A stretch of DNA of 29,825 nucleotides from NCBI GenBank assembly GCA_964478815.1, contig CAYZKY010000074.1, positions 1 through 29,825 on the forward strand, written 5' to 3'. Below the pieces are notes generated by a model. That model was not told the DNA's origin. It worked only from the letters and a program-made list of their open reading frames with translations, and did not search any database. A program made the translations under genes and the position numbers. The DNA is from DASVNK01 sp964478815. GTDB taxonomy: Bacteria; Verrucomicrobiota; Verrucomicrobiia; Limisphaerales; SXQI01. This document shows positions 20,798 to 28,387 of the stretch, in pieces. The stretch's first letter is position 1. The number at the start of each line of letters is the position of its first letter.

Positions 20798-22732
20798 ATG
20801 CCCGATCCCCTCAACATCGTGATCGTCGAAGACTCGGCCGATGATGCCGCGCTGCTCGTTCACGAACTGGAAGAATCCGGGTTCGACCCTCGCTGGCGCC
20901 GCGTGGAAACGCGTGATGGTTTCGCCTCCGCCCTGGCTCCCGACGTGGACTTGATCTGCTCCGATTTCAGCCTGCCGCAATTCAGCGTGCAGGGCGCGCT
21001 CGAAATTCTCCATCGCAGCGGCCTCGACATTCCCTTCATCATCGTCTCCGGCACCATCGGCGAGGAACGCGCCGTGGAAAGCATGCGCGCCGGGGCCACG
21101 GACTACGTCCTCAAGGATCACCGCCACCGCCTCGGCCCCGCCGTGCGCCGGGCCCTGCGCGAGCATCGCGAACGCCGGGAGCGCCAGAAAGCCGAGCGGG
21201 AACTGCGCCGCGCGCACGAGGAACTCCGCCACCTCCTCGAACACAGCCCGGCCGTCCTCTACACCCTCCGCCTCGACGGCAGAACGGTCGTGCCCACCCT
21301 CGTCAGCGCCAATATCGAGCGCATTCTCGGCGTCCCGCCCGCGGCGGTCGATCGGGAATGGTGGCACGCCAGCCTCCATCCGGAAGACCGGGATCGGGTC
21401 CTCGCCGCCGTCGGCGGAGCGATCGAAGCGGGGGGGTACACCCTTGTTTACCGCTTTCGCCATAGCGACGGGGACTACCGCTGGATCGAGGACACCACCC
21501 GCCCCATCCGCGACCCCCAGGGAACGAACGTCGCGCTCGTCGGAGCCTGGCGCGACATCACCGAACAGCGCCAGCTCGAAGCCCAACTGCGCCAGGCCCA
21601 GAAGCTCGAAGCCATCGGCACCCTCGCCGGCGGCATCGCCCACGATTTCAATAACATCCTCGGCGCGATCATCGGCTATATCGAACTCGCCCGGCTCGAG
21701 CCCCACGTCCCGGAGGACGTCCTCGATTGCCTCAACCAGATCTTCAAGGCCGCCGGCCGCGCCAAAGACCTCGTCCGCAACATCCTTACCTTCAGCCGCC
21801 AGCAGGAGCAGCAGCTCATGCCCGTGCAGTTGCGCCATGTCGTCGCCGAGGCCCTCAAGCTTCTCCGGGCCGGCACCCCTTCCACCATCCAGTTCGAGAC
21901 CGCCCTCGAGCCGGATGCCCCTTCCGTCCTGGCCGATCCCTCCCAGATCCACCAGATCGTCATGAACCTCGGCACCAATGCCGCTTACGCCATGCGCGGC
22001 GCGCCGGGCGTCCTCGCCATCCGCCTCGAGCGCGTCCTGATCGAGCCCGGAGCCCCGGCGGCCTCCCGTCTCAAACCCGGTGCCTACGCCCGCTTGACCT
22101 TCCGGGACAACGGCTGCGGCATGGACCTGGAAACCCAGCAACGCATCTTCGAACCCTTTTTCACCACCAAGCCGCCCGGCGAAGGAACCGGACTCGGCCT
22201 GCCCACCGTCCACGGCATTGTCCGATCCTGCGGCGGCGGCATCGAAGTCTTCAGCGAGCCCGGCCAGGGGACCTCCTTCGTCCTCCATTTCCCCGCCGTG
22301 GCCGAAACCGAAATGCCCCTCGAGCCCGCCGATGGCCAGATTCCTCTGGGCCGGGGCGAACACATTCTCCTGGTCGAGGATGAGCCCATGCTCCTCGAGC
22401 TGGGCCGCCAGGTGCTCGAACGCCTCGGCTATCGGGTCTCGACGGCCGCCCGTCCTTCCATCGCCCTCGGCCAGTTCCTCGAGAATCCCGACGCGTTCGC
22501 CCTCGTCATCACCGATCTCACCATGCCCGAGCTGACCGGCCTCGATTTCGGCAAAGCCCTCTTGCGCATTCGCCCCCGCTTGCCCATTCTCCTCACCACG
22601 GGCTATGGCGGAAATATCACTCGAGCCAGCGCCAAAGCCGCTGGCTTGCGCGAATTGATCTACAAACCGATGACCATCCAAAACACGGCCAAAGTGATTC
22701 ACGAATTGTTGCACGCCTCCGCCGCGTCCTGA
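20798..22732 (+). CDS. Hybrid histidine kinase: receiver-PAS-HisKA-HATPase-receiver
   Basis: 644 aa, soluble. The N-terminal receiver (about 5-122) has E11/D12, D56 and K106. A charged coiled coil (120-147) leads to a PAS domain (about 148-258) with a PAC-like end (YRWIEDTTRPIRD, WRDITEQ). HisKA has H282 in GTLAGGIAHDFNNILGAIIG, the NtrB-like type. The HATPase shows N-box residues in HQIVMNLGTNAAYAM, RDNGCGMD and GEGTGLGLPTVHGIV. The C-terminal receiver (about 522-640) has E527/D528, D573 in LVITDLTMPELTG and K623. It starts 6 bp after the receiver gene, so it could accept phosphate at its N-terminal receiver from the upstream kinase and pass on a signal by its own kinase core. Confidence 0.92.
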   Translation: MPDPLNIVIVEDSADDAALLVHELEESGFDPRWRRVETRDGFASALAPDVDLICSDFSLPQFSVQGALEILHRSGLDIPFIIVSGTIGEERAVESMRAGATDYVLKDHRHRLGPAVRRALREHRERRERQKAERELRRAHEELRHLLEHSPAVLYTLRLDGRTVVPTLVSANIERILGVPPAAVDREWWHASLHPEDRDRVLAAVGGAIEAGGYTLVYRFRHSDGDYRWIEDTTRPIRDPQGTNVALVGAWRDITEQRQLEAQLRQAQKLEAIGTLAGGIAHDFNNILGAIIGYIELARLEPHVPEDVLDCLNQIFKAAGRAKDLVRNILTFSRQQEQQLMPVQLRHVVAEALKLLRAGTPSTIQFETALEPDAPSVLADPSQIHQIVMNLGTNAAYAMRGAPGVLAIRLERVLIEPGAPAASRLKPGAYARLTFRDNGCGMDLETQQRIFEPFFTTKPPGEGTGLGLPTVHGIVRSCGGGIEVFSEPGQGTSFVLHFPAVAETEMPLEPADGQIPLGRGEHILLVEDEPMLLELGRQVLERLGYRVSTAARPSIALGQFLENPDAFALVITDLTMPELTGLDFGKALLRIRPRLPILLTTGYGGNITRASAKAAGLRELIYKPMTIQNTAKVIHELLHASAAS

Positions 22733-22735
22733 GCC

Positions 22736-23113
22736 ATGCCCCGCATCCTCCTGATCGAAGACGACGACGCGTTCCGCGAAATGCTCCGGGCCACCCTCTC
22801 TCGGGCGAAACACGAGGTGATCGAGGCCCGCCACGGCGCCCAGGCCCTCGCCCTCCTCCAGCACCAGACGGTCGATGCCATCCTCGTCGATCTCATCATG
22901 CCCGAAAAGGAGGGCTTCGAAACCATCCAGGAAGTTCACCGCCGATGGCCCGGGCTCGGCATCATCGCCATGTCCGGCGGCGGCCGCATCGCCGCCAAGG
23001 ACCTCCTGGGCATCGCCGCCCGCCTCGGCTCCGTCCAGACCCTCGAAAAGCCCTTTTCCAACGAAGAACTCTTCGCCGCCATCGCCCGCGTCATTCCCCC
23101 CGCCCGTCATTGA
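22736..23113 (+). CDS. Single-domain response regulator, CheY-like
   Basis: 125 aa, receiver only. E8/D9 are in ILLIEDDDAF, phospho-acceptor D52 in AILVDLIMPEKEG, S80 in IIAMSGGG and K105 in TLEKPFSNEEL. It starts 3 bp after the hybrid kinase and closes the cassette. No output domain is present. Its receiver is closer to the CheY/NtrC-type receivers than to the Rcp1 group, matching the C-terminal receiver of the preceding hybrid. Confidence 0.92.
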   Translation: MPRILLIEDDDAFREMLRATLSRAKHEVIEARHGAQALALLQHQTVDAILVDLIMPEKEGFETIQEVHRRWPGLGIIAMSGGGRIAAKDLLGIAARLGSVQTLEKPFSNEELFAAIARVIPPARH

Positions 23114-23145
23114 CGCCTCCGCCCCGCGCGGTATCGTCCCCGGCA

Positions 23146-24771
23146 ATGACTCGCCGCGCCGTGATCGCCCTCTTCGGCCTCTGGATTGCCTTCGCTGCCC
23201 AGGCGGCACCCGACCCCGTTTCGCCCCAGCTTGATCGCGGCCGCGCCCTTTACGCCGCCCACTGCCTCGTCTGCCACCAGGTCACCGGGCTCGGCACCGC
23301 CGGTGTCTTTCCCCCGCTCGCCAAATCCGATTTCCTTGCCCAGAACCGCACCCGTTCGATCCTCGCCGTGGTCGGCGGCCTCGAAGGCCCCATCACCGTC
23401 AACGGCCGCAAGTACGACGGCGCGATGCCGCCCGCCAACCTCAATGATCGCGAAGCGGCCGACGTCCTCACCTACGTCTTTAACAGTTGGGGCAATTCCC
23501 AAGGCGCGGTCACCCCGGAAGAAGTGAAAACCGTGCGCGCCCAGTCTCCCTATCCCACCTACGAGGATTTAGCTCGCGCCAACTCCTACGCCCCGCTCCC
23601 GTCCGCCCCGCCCGGCCTCGCCCTTCGCGAAGTCGTGCGCCTCACCGAGCACGGCATCCGCATCGTCGGCGACGGCCTCGGCACCGGTCTCTACCTCCTC
23701 GGCGGCCGGGGCGATGTCTGGCATCTCGACCCCGCCGATGGCTCCCTGCGCCAGATCCTCTGGGGCCGGAACTACCTCGATCGCCAGGGCCGCGACACCT
23801 CCACCTGGGGCCTGGCCCTCGACGCCCGCCGCCGCCTCTTCATCGCCGCCAATCGCCGCGACGAATCCGGTTCCCTCGTCACCAATTTCGTCACGATCTA
23901 CCGCACCACCCAGCTCGAGGACGATCATCCCCACGCACCCGCCGCCTGGTTCGCCTCCGATTACCCCTGGGGCGTCGGCCCGTTCAATCACTGCGTCAAC
24001 GAAATCGACTTCGGCCCCGACGGCGCGCTCTACGTCAACAGCGGCTCCCGCACCGATGGCAACGAACCGGGCGAATCCCCCCGCTTCTGGAAAGGCGGCG
24101 AGCATCCGAACACCGCCTGCCTTTGGCGTCTCGATCCCGCGGCGGAACGGCCCTCCCTCGAAATCTTCGCGCGCGGCCTGCGCAATGCCTTCGGCTTCTG
24201 CTGGAACGATCGTGGCGAGATGTTTGCCACCGATAACGGCCCCGACGCCGATGCCCCGGAGGAATTGAATCTCATCGAACGCGGCCAGCACTACGGCTTT
24301 CCCTATCAATTCTCGGATTGGACGCGCCGCCCCTATCCCTACACCCCCGATCCGCCCGCCGGCGTCGCCTTCCGCCACCCCATCGCCAATATTGGACCCG
24401 ACGCCGGATTCGCTGGCAGTCCGATCTCGACGTTCGATCCCCATTCTTCGCCCGCCGGCGTGGTCTTTCTCGGCCGCGACTTTCCCGAACCCTATCGCGG
24501 CACGCTCCTCGTCGCCCGCGTCGGCAATCTCATCAAGCGCGAGCGCGACGCCGGCTTCGATGTGCTCCAGATGCGCCTCGAAAAGCGCGGCGGCTCCTAC
24601 GTCGCCCACACCCGCGCGCTCCTGCCCGGCCTGGGCCGCCCCATCGATCTCTTCGCCGACGGCCGCGGCCGCGTCTACATTCTCGAATACACCCGGCCCA
24701 TCGATAACTCCGGTTCCCTCGGCTTCCCCGGTCGCGTGCTCGAATTGTCCGTGGCCCGGCCTGCCTCGTGA
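23146..24771 (+). CDS. Cytochrome c fused to a glucose/sorbosone dehydrogenase-like beta-propeller
   Basis: 541 aa, exported by a signal peptide (MTRRAVIALFGLWIAFAAQA). A mono-heme cytochrome c domain covers about 25-120, with C40-x-x-C43-H44 (HCLVCHQVTG) and a likely distal Met94 in GAMPPANLN. A six-bladed propeller related to PQQ-dependent sugar dehydrogenases follows (about 160-535), with HCVNEIDFGPDGALYVNSGS, FARGLRNAFGFCWNDRGEMF, ATDNGPDADAPEELN and GQHYGFPYQF. A periplasmic sugar or alcohol oxidation passing electrons to the fused heme is inferred; the substrate and PQQ use are not shown. It begins 32 bp after the signalling cassette. Its stop overlaps the GTG of the lipid kinase gene. 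Confidence 0.85.
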   Translation: MTRRAVIALFGLWIAFAAQAAPDPVSPQLDRGRALYAAHCLVCHQVTGLGTAGVFPPLAKSDFLAQNRTRSILAVVGGLEGPITVNGRKYDGAMPPANLNDREAADVLTYVFNSWGNSQGAVTPEEVKTVRAQSPYPTYEDLARANSYAPLPSAPPGLALREVVRLTEHGIRIVGDGLGTGLYLLGGRGDVWHLDPADGSLRQILWGRNYLDRQGRDTSTWGLALDARRRLFIAANRRDESGSLVTNFVTIYRTTQLEDDHPHAPAAWFASDYPWGVGPFNHCVNEIDFGPDGALYVNSGSRTDGNEPGESPRFWKGGEHPNTACLWRLDPAAERPSLEIFARGLRNAFGFCWNDRGEMFATDNGPDADAPEELNLIERGQHYGFPYQFSDWTRRPYPYTPDPPAGVAFRHPIANIGPDAGFAGSPISTFDPHSSPAGVVFLGRDFPEPYRGTLLVARVGNLIKRERDAGFDVLQMRLEKRGGSYVAHTRALLPGLGRPIDLFADGRGRVYILEYTRPIDNSGSLGFPGRVLELSVARPAS

Positions 24772-25673
24772 AGCTCTGCGTCATTTTCAATCCCGCCGCC
24801 CGGGGCAACAAGGCGCAAAAACTCCAGCGCCATCTCGAAGCGGCCTCCGGCGACTGGGCTCTCAAGCCCACCACCGGCCCGGGCGCCGCCCGCTTTCTCT
24901 CGCGCGCGGCCGTGGCCGAAGGCTTCGAAACCATCGTGGCCGCCGGCGGGGACGGCACCATCAACGAAGTGCTCAACGGCCTCGCCGACGCCCCGGAAGG
25001 ACTCCTCCGTGCCCGCCTCGCCATTCTCCCGCTCGGGACCGTCAATGTGTTCGCGCGCGAAATGGGCATCCCGCGCTCCCTCGCCGAAGCCTGGGCCATC
25101 GCCACGAACGGCCGCGAAATCGCCATCGATCTTCCCTGTGCCGAGTTCCGCCACGGCGAAGCTCTGGAATCCCGCCATTTTCTTCAGCTCGCCGGAGCCG
25201 GTGTCGACGCGCGCGTCGTCGAACGCACGAGTTGGACCCTTAAGAAGCGCCTTGGAGCCGGTGCCTATCTTATCGCTGCGGCCCAGGTTCTCGGGGAATG
25301 CAAACCTGTCATCACCCTCTCCGATGGCGTCATGAAATCCGCTGGCGAAGCCGTCGTCGTCGGCAATGGCCGCTTCTACGGCGGCAGTTTCCCGGTCTTT
25401 TACCGGGCGGACTACACGGATGGCTGGCTCGATGCGCGCGTTTGGCCCGCCATGAATTGGCGCACGCTTCCGGGGTATCTTTGGGATTGGTTCCGAGGCC
25501 GCCTCTATCGCCCGGGCTCTCTGCCGTATCTCCGCGGCCCGGAACTTACGCTTACCGCCGACCGCCGCGTTCCCTTCCAGCTTGATGGGGAACTCGTCGG
25601 CGAACTGCCCGCCCGCCTCTTCGTCCGGCCCCGCGCCCTTCGCGTGCGCGTTCCGCACGGCGCGCCTGCATGA
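24768..25673 (+). CDS. Diacylglycerol kinase-like lipid kinase (DagK/YegS family)
   Basis: 301 aa. This family phosphorylates diacylglycerol or related lipids at the inner face of the membrane. The nucleotide-binding signature AAGGDGTINEVLNGLAD is near residue 62 and LPLGTVNVFAREMGIPRS follows; the N-terminus KLCVIFNPAARGNKAQKL is typical. The C-terminal half has QLAGAGVDARVVE, GNGRFYGGSFPVF and PFQLDGE. The start is GTG at 24768, overlapping the stop of the dehydrogenase gene (GTGA), so the two are coupled. The exact lipid is unknown. It converges with the RodZ-like gene, 6 bp apart. Confidence 0.9.
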   Translation: MKLCVIFNPAARGNKAQKLQRHLEAASGDWALKPTTGPGAARFLSRAAVAEGFETIVAAGGDGTINEVLNGLADAPEGLLRARLAILPLGTVNVFAREMGIPRSLAEAWAIATNGREIAIDLPCAEFRHGEALESRHFLQLAGAGVDARVVERTSWTLKKRLGAGAYLIAAAQVLGECKPVITLSDGVMKSAGEAVVVGNGRFYGGSFPVFYRADYTDGWLDARVWPAMNWRTLPGYLWDWFRGRLYRPGSLPYLRGPELTLTADRRVPFQLDGELVGELPARLFVRPRALRVRVPHGAPA

Positions 25674-25679
25674 AGTGTC

Positions 25680-26180
25680 CTATCGGTTCGGGCTGGCCGG
25701 CAGCGGCAGCAGCTCCCCCCCCGGCTTCGGCTGGTACAATCCCGGCCCCAGGTTCCGCAGCGGATCCTGTGTCTTGCTCTCGCGATAGGCCCGGTACCCC
25801 GCCAGCCCCCCCAGCACCAGCAGCCCCAGCGCCAGAAACGGCAGCACCACCTTCCAATTCACCCGCGAAAGCTGCAGCGTCAGGTAATCCAGCACCCCTT
25901 TGGACCGCCGGCCCAGCGGCGGCGGCTCCTTGAACCGCTCTGTCTGGCTCAATTCCCGTTCCAGCTCCGCCAGCACCTCCGCCACGTCCAGCCGCAACAT
26001 CCCGGCGTAATTCCGCACGAAGCCCCGGATATACACGGGTGCGGAAAAAACGTCGTAATCCCCCGACTCCAGGGCAGCCAGATGGTCCGTCCGAATTTTC
26101 GTTTTTTCGGAGGCATCCTGCATCGTCCACTTCTGGCGCTCCCGCGCCTCGCGCAGTTTCTCGCCGACCGCCGTACCCAT
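25680..26180 (-). CDS. Short RodZ-like membrane-anchored HTH protein
   Basis: 166 aa. The N-terminal HTH_25-type domain (about 4-75: VGEKLREARERQKWTMQDAS, HLAALESGDYDVF, YIRGFVRNYAGMLRLD) is the MreB-binding type of RodZ. A basic linker precedes one membrane segment (VVLPFLALGLLVLGGLAGY, about 111-129), then only some 37 Pro/Gly-rich residues follow, so the large periplasmic domain of classical RodZ is missing. The ATG at 26180 is chosen because the domain starts there; an upstream in-frame start at 26225 would add 15 residues. It may organise cell shape with MreB, which is inferred from family only. Confidence 0.75.
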   Translation of the reverse strand: MGTAVGEKLREARERQKWTMQDASEKTKIRTDHLAALESGDYDVFSAPVYIRGFVRNYAGMLRLDVAEVLAELERELSQTERFKEPPPLGRRSKGVLDYLTLQLSRVNWKVVLPFLALGLLVLGGLAGYRAYRESKTQDPLRNLGPGLYQPKPGGELLPLPASPNR

Positions 26181-26257
26181 GAATCCGCGCACTATGCGTA
26201 CCCCGCGCCCGGATGACAAAGCCAAAGTCCGCTCCGCTCCCGCGCGGTCTTTCGCAT

Positions 26258-26277
26258 GGCCGGCCCATTAGCCGGCC
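26258..26277 (-). terminator. GC-rich hairpin at the end of the PPOX gene
   Basis: GGCCGGC (26258-26264), a 6-base loop and GCCGGCC (26271-26277) form a perfect 7-bp stem spanning the stop codon of the minus-strand flavoprotein gene. There is no T-tract after it in the direction of transcription, so terminator function is uncertain. Confidence 0.3.
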
Positions 26278-26864
26278 CCGGCCAGCCTGGCCTCCAGTTC
26301 GGCAATCCGTCGCTTCAAAGGCGCCACTGCCGCTTCCACCTCCGCCGCCGAATACCGCGGCGTGATGAACTGCGGGCAGTTCCAGTCGAACGAAATCACC
26401 TCGATCAGGAACACCCGTTCCACCAGCCGCGCCGTCTCCAGTTCGGTCACTCTCGCCACCAGCCCGGGCTCTGCTCGCGCATCCACCACCCGGCCATGTC
26501 CCAGGATTTTCAATCGTTCCCGATGCGCGTAATCCATCAGGAACATCGCCACGCGGTCGTTCCCCGCCAGGTTCCCGGTCGAGAGCATTTGCCGGTTCCC
26601 CCGGTAATCGGCAAAGGCCAGTTGCCCCGGGCTCAACACCCGCAGAAATCCCGCCTCGCCGCCCCGATGCTGGATGTAAGGCCAGCCGCTGGCGCTCACC
26701 GTGGCCAGATAAAAACTGTCTCGTTGCTGGATAAACTCGATCTCCTCCGGGCCCAGCGGATCCCGTTCCGGCTGCGGCGGCAAATGCTGCGGCCGGCCGC
26801 AATAGCGTTCCTGCGCCGCCAGCACCTGCGGGGTGAAATACGTTTGTTGATATTGGCCTGCCAT
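26268..26864 (-). CDS. Pyridoxamine 5'-phosphate oxidase-fold flavoprotein
   Basis: 198 aa, split-barrel FMN-binding fold. The N-terminus AGQYQQTYFTPQVLAAQERY and the core DSFYLATVSASGWPYIQHRG, LAFADYRGNRQMLSTGNLAG, RVAMFLMDYAHRERLKILGH follow the family order. The C-terminus is a coiled, charged helix (VAPLKRRIAELEARLAG). True PdxH is unlikely because the family resembles general-stress/PPOX-related proteins that act on varied flavin or F420 substrates; the substrate is unknown. I chose the ATG at 26864 because similar proteins begin there; an ATG at 26891 has a better ribosome-binding sequence (GGAAGG) and would add nine residues. Confidence 0.8.
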   Translation of the reverse strand: MAGQYQQTYFTPQVLAAQERYCGRPQHLPPQPERDPLGPEEIEFIQQRDSFYLATVSASGWPYIQHRGGEAGFLRVLSPGQLAFADYRGNRQMLSTGNLAGNDRVAMFLMDYAHRERLKILGHGRVVDARAEPGLVARVTELETARLVERVFLIEVISFDWNCPQFITPRYSAAEVEAAVAPLKRRIAELEARLAGAG

Positions 26865-27003
26865 AAAATTTCGACGGTCGATTCGCTGCATGCGGCCTTC
26901 CGCTGCTCTCGGAAATGGCTCTTCGCCACGCGATGCGTTCTCCGGCTCTACTGTGTCGGCCGGTTGGCCACTTCCTGACAGAGGTTTCGGCATCCTGCTC
27001 GAT

Positions 27004-27384
27004 TTACATCGCGGGCGCCCCTGCCTTTCGCTGGTGCAGCGTCAGCGCATTCCCATCCGGATCGAGAATCCCTGCCAGAAAACAAACCTCCGTTTCCATC
27101 GGCCCGAAACTGACCGTGTGCCCCGCCGCCTTTACCTCCGCCACCGCCCCGTGAATATCCTCCACCTCCAGCGCGATCGATCCGCCGTCCGCGCTCGGCC
27201 GCCAATCCGGAGCCATGTTCCCCACTGAGAGCGTCGCCGGCCCGATGTCGTACTCCATCCAGCCTTGTTCCTCATTGCCGAAGAGCCGCGCCCGCGTCAG
27301 TCCCAGCACCCCCTCGTAAAACGCCCGCGCCCGCTTCAACTCCGTCACCGGATATCCGTAAAATGCGACTTCCTTGATCTTCAT
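27004..27384 (-). CDS. VOC-superfamily (glyoxalase/dioxygenase-like) protein
   Basis: 126 aa, a single pair of beta-alpha-beta-beta-beta modules. The opening IKEVAFYGYPVTELKRARAF and YEGVLGL are typical, as are the second-half SIALEVEDIHGAVAEVKAAG and the end LDPDGNALTLHQRK. VOC proteins are metal-dependent lyases, dioxygenases or antibiotic-binding proteins; which applies here cannot be told. The gene stands alone, divergent from the sigma factor across a 220-bp gap in which I see no convincing promoter. Confidence 0.85.
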   Translation of the reverse strand: MKIKEVAFYGYPVTELKRARAFYEGVLGLTRARLFGNEEQGWMEYDIGPATLSVGNMAPDWRPSADGGSIALEVEDIHGAVAEVKAAGHTVSFGPMETEVCFLAGILDPDGNALTLHQRKAGAPAM

Positions 27385-27604
27385 GTCCTGCTTCGATCCT
27401 TCGAGGTTGCAAAGTACGTTCAGAGCCAGAACAGATCAATTGCAACCGTGACGGAATCTCGCGCATGTTACTTTCGTGCGAACCGCACGCGGCTTCGACT
27501 TGTCCGGGAATTGGCTTGAGAACCGCTCCAGCCACCCTGTGGGCCAATAAATCTCTGAAACCTTTCGGCGCCGATTGTTCAGTAACGATTGCGAGGAAGC
27601 GACC

Positions 27605-28387
27605 GTGCCAGCCCAAGATCAGCCGGATGCGGCCATTAACCCGGTCCGCCAAGGGGCACCGCTCGAGGCCATCGAGTGCGCCGACGTGGAGACTGTTTGC
27701 GACCGCTATTGGCGGCCGCTGCAAGCCTTTCTTCTTTCCTGCGGCCATTCCCCGGCCGACGCGGACGATCTCACCCAGGAATTCTTCGCCCGGCTCATTG
27801 AGAAGCAGTGGCTCGCGGCCTTCGACGCCAACCGAGGGCGCCTCGTCAGCTTTCTCCTCGTCATGCTCAAGCGTTTCCTGGCCAACGAGTGGGATAAACA
27901 ACATTGCCAAAAGCGCGGCGGCGGTATCCCTCTCATCCAACTAGATGCGCTTCACCTCGACGAACGCAACACCTTGGAGCCAATCGACCCAACCCAGCCC
28001 GACACTCTTTACGACTATCAGCGCACGGCTGCAGCGGTTGAGGAAGTCGTGGCTGAAATGCGAGTCCAGGCACTCGCTCAAGGCAAAGGGGATAAATTCG
28101 ATCTCCTCGAGCCGACTCTTTTTGGCGAGCCAGCCCCCTTGCCCTACGCCGCGCTCGCCGCGCATTTAGAGATGACCGAGAGCGGAGTTAAATCATTGGT
28201 CCACAGACTCCGTCATCAATTGAAAGCCGAGTTACTCAAACGACCGATTGAATGGAACAAGTCAAGCGAGCCTTCACGATCAACATCAGCCGGCCACGAG
28301 GAGGAAGCTGAATCACAGCCATCCCACAGAAAATTGGAGAAAAAGGTTGAGTTGACGGTTGCAAACCTGCCACTCGGCAGGTTGTGA
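27605..28387 (+). CDS. ECF-type sigma factor with IS-derived C-terminal extension
   Basis: 260 aa as it now reads. Sigma region 2 is seen in HSPADADDLTQEFFARLIEK and RGRLVSFLLVMLKRFLANEW, and region 4 in LPYAALAAHLEMTESGVKSL and VHRLRHQL. The subfamily with a RYWRPLQAFLLSCGHSP opening is frequent in Verrucomicrobiota, often beside Ser/Thr kinases. The GTG at 27605 has GAGGAAG upstream; a TTG at 27575 is the alternative. An insertion sequence begins within codon 237. Removing it together with one target copy restores GAA-TAG, so the ancestral protein ended after residue 236. The last 24 residues (SQPSHRKLEKKVELTVANLP onward) are encoded by the element and the new TGA overlaps the transposase GTG. 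Function is probably retained because regions 2 and 4 are intact. Confidence 0.85.
   Translation: MPAQDQPDAAINPVRQGAPLEAIECADVETVCDRYWRPLQAFLLSCGHSPADADDLTQEFFARLIEKQWLAAFDANRGRLVSFLLVMLKRFLANEWDKQHCQKRGGGIPLIQLDALHLDERNTLEPIDPTQPDTLYDYQRTAAAVEEVVAEMRVQALAQGKGDKFDLLEPTLFGEPAPLPYAALAAHLEMTESGVKSLVHRLRHQLKAELLKRPIEWNKSSEPSRSTSAGHEEEAESQPSHRKLEKKVELTVANLPLGRL
28305..28313. repeat. Left target-site duplication
   Basis: AAGCTGAAT immediately before the left terminal repeat, identical to 29735-29743. Nine bp is a usual duplication length for IS4-family members such as IS10 and IS50. Confidence 0.85.

Noticed and set aside
18385..23209. Very long minus-strand open frames (685 and 960 codons) opposite the signalling cassette
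   Set aside because: Their products are Gly/Glu/Asp-rich with no recognisable domain, while the plus strand encodes clear kinases and receivers. They are antisense frames kept open by high-GC codon use.
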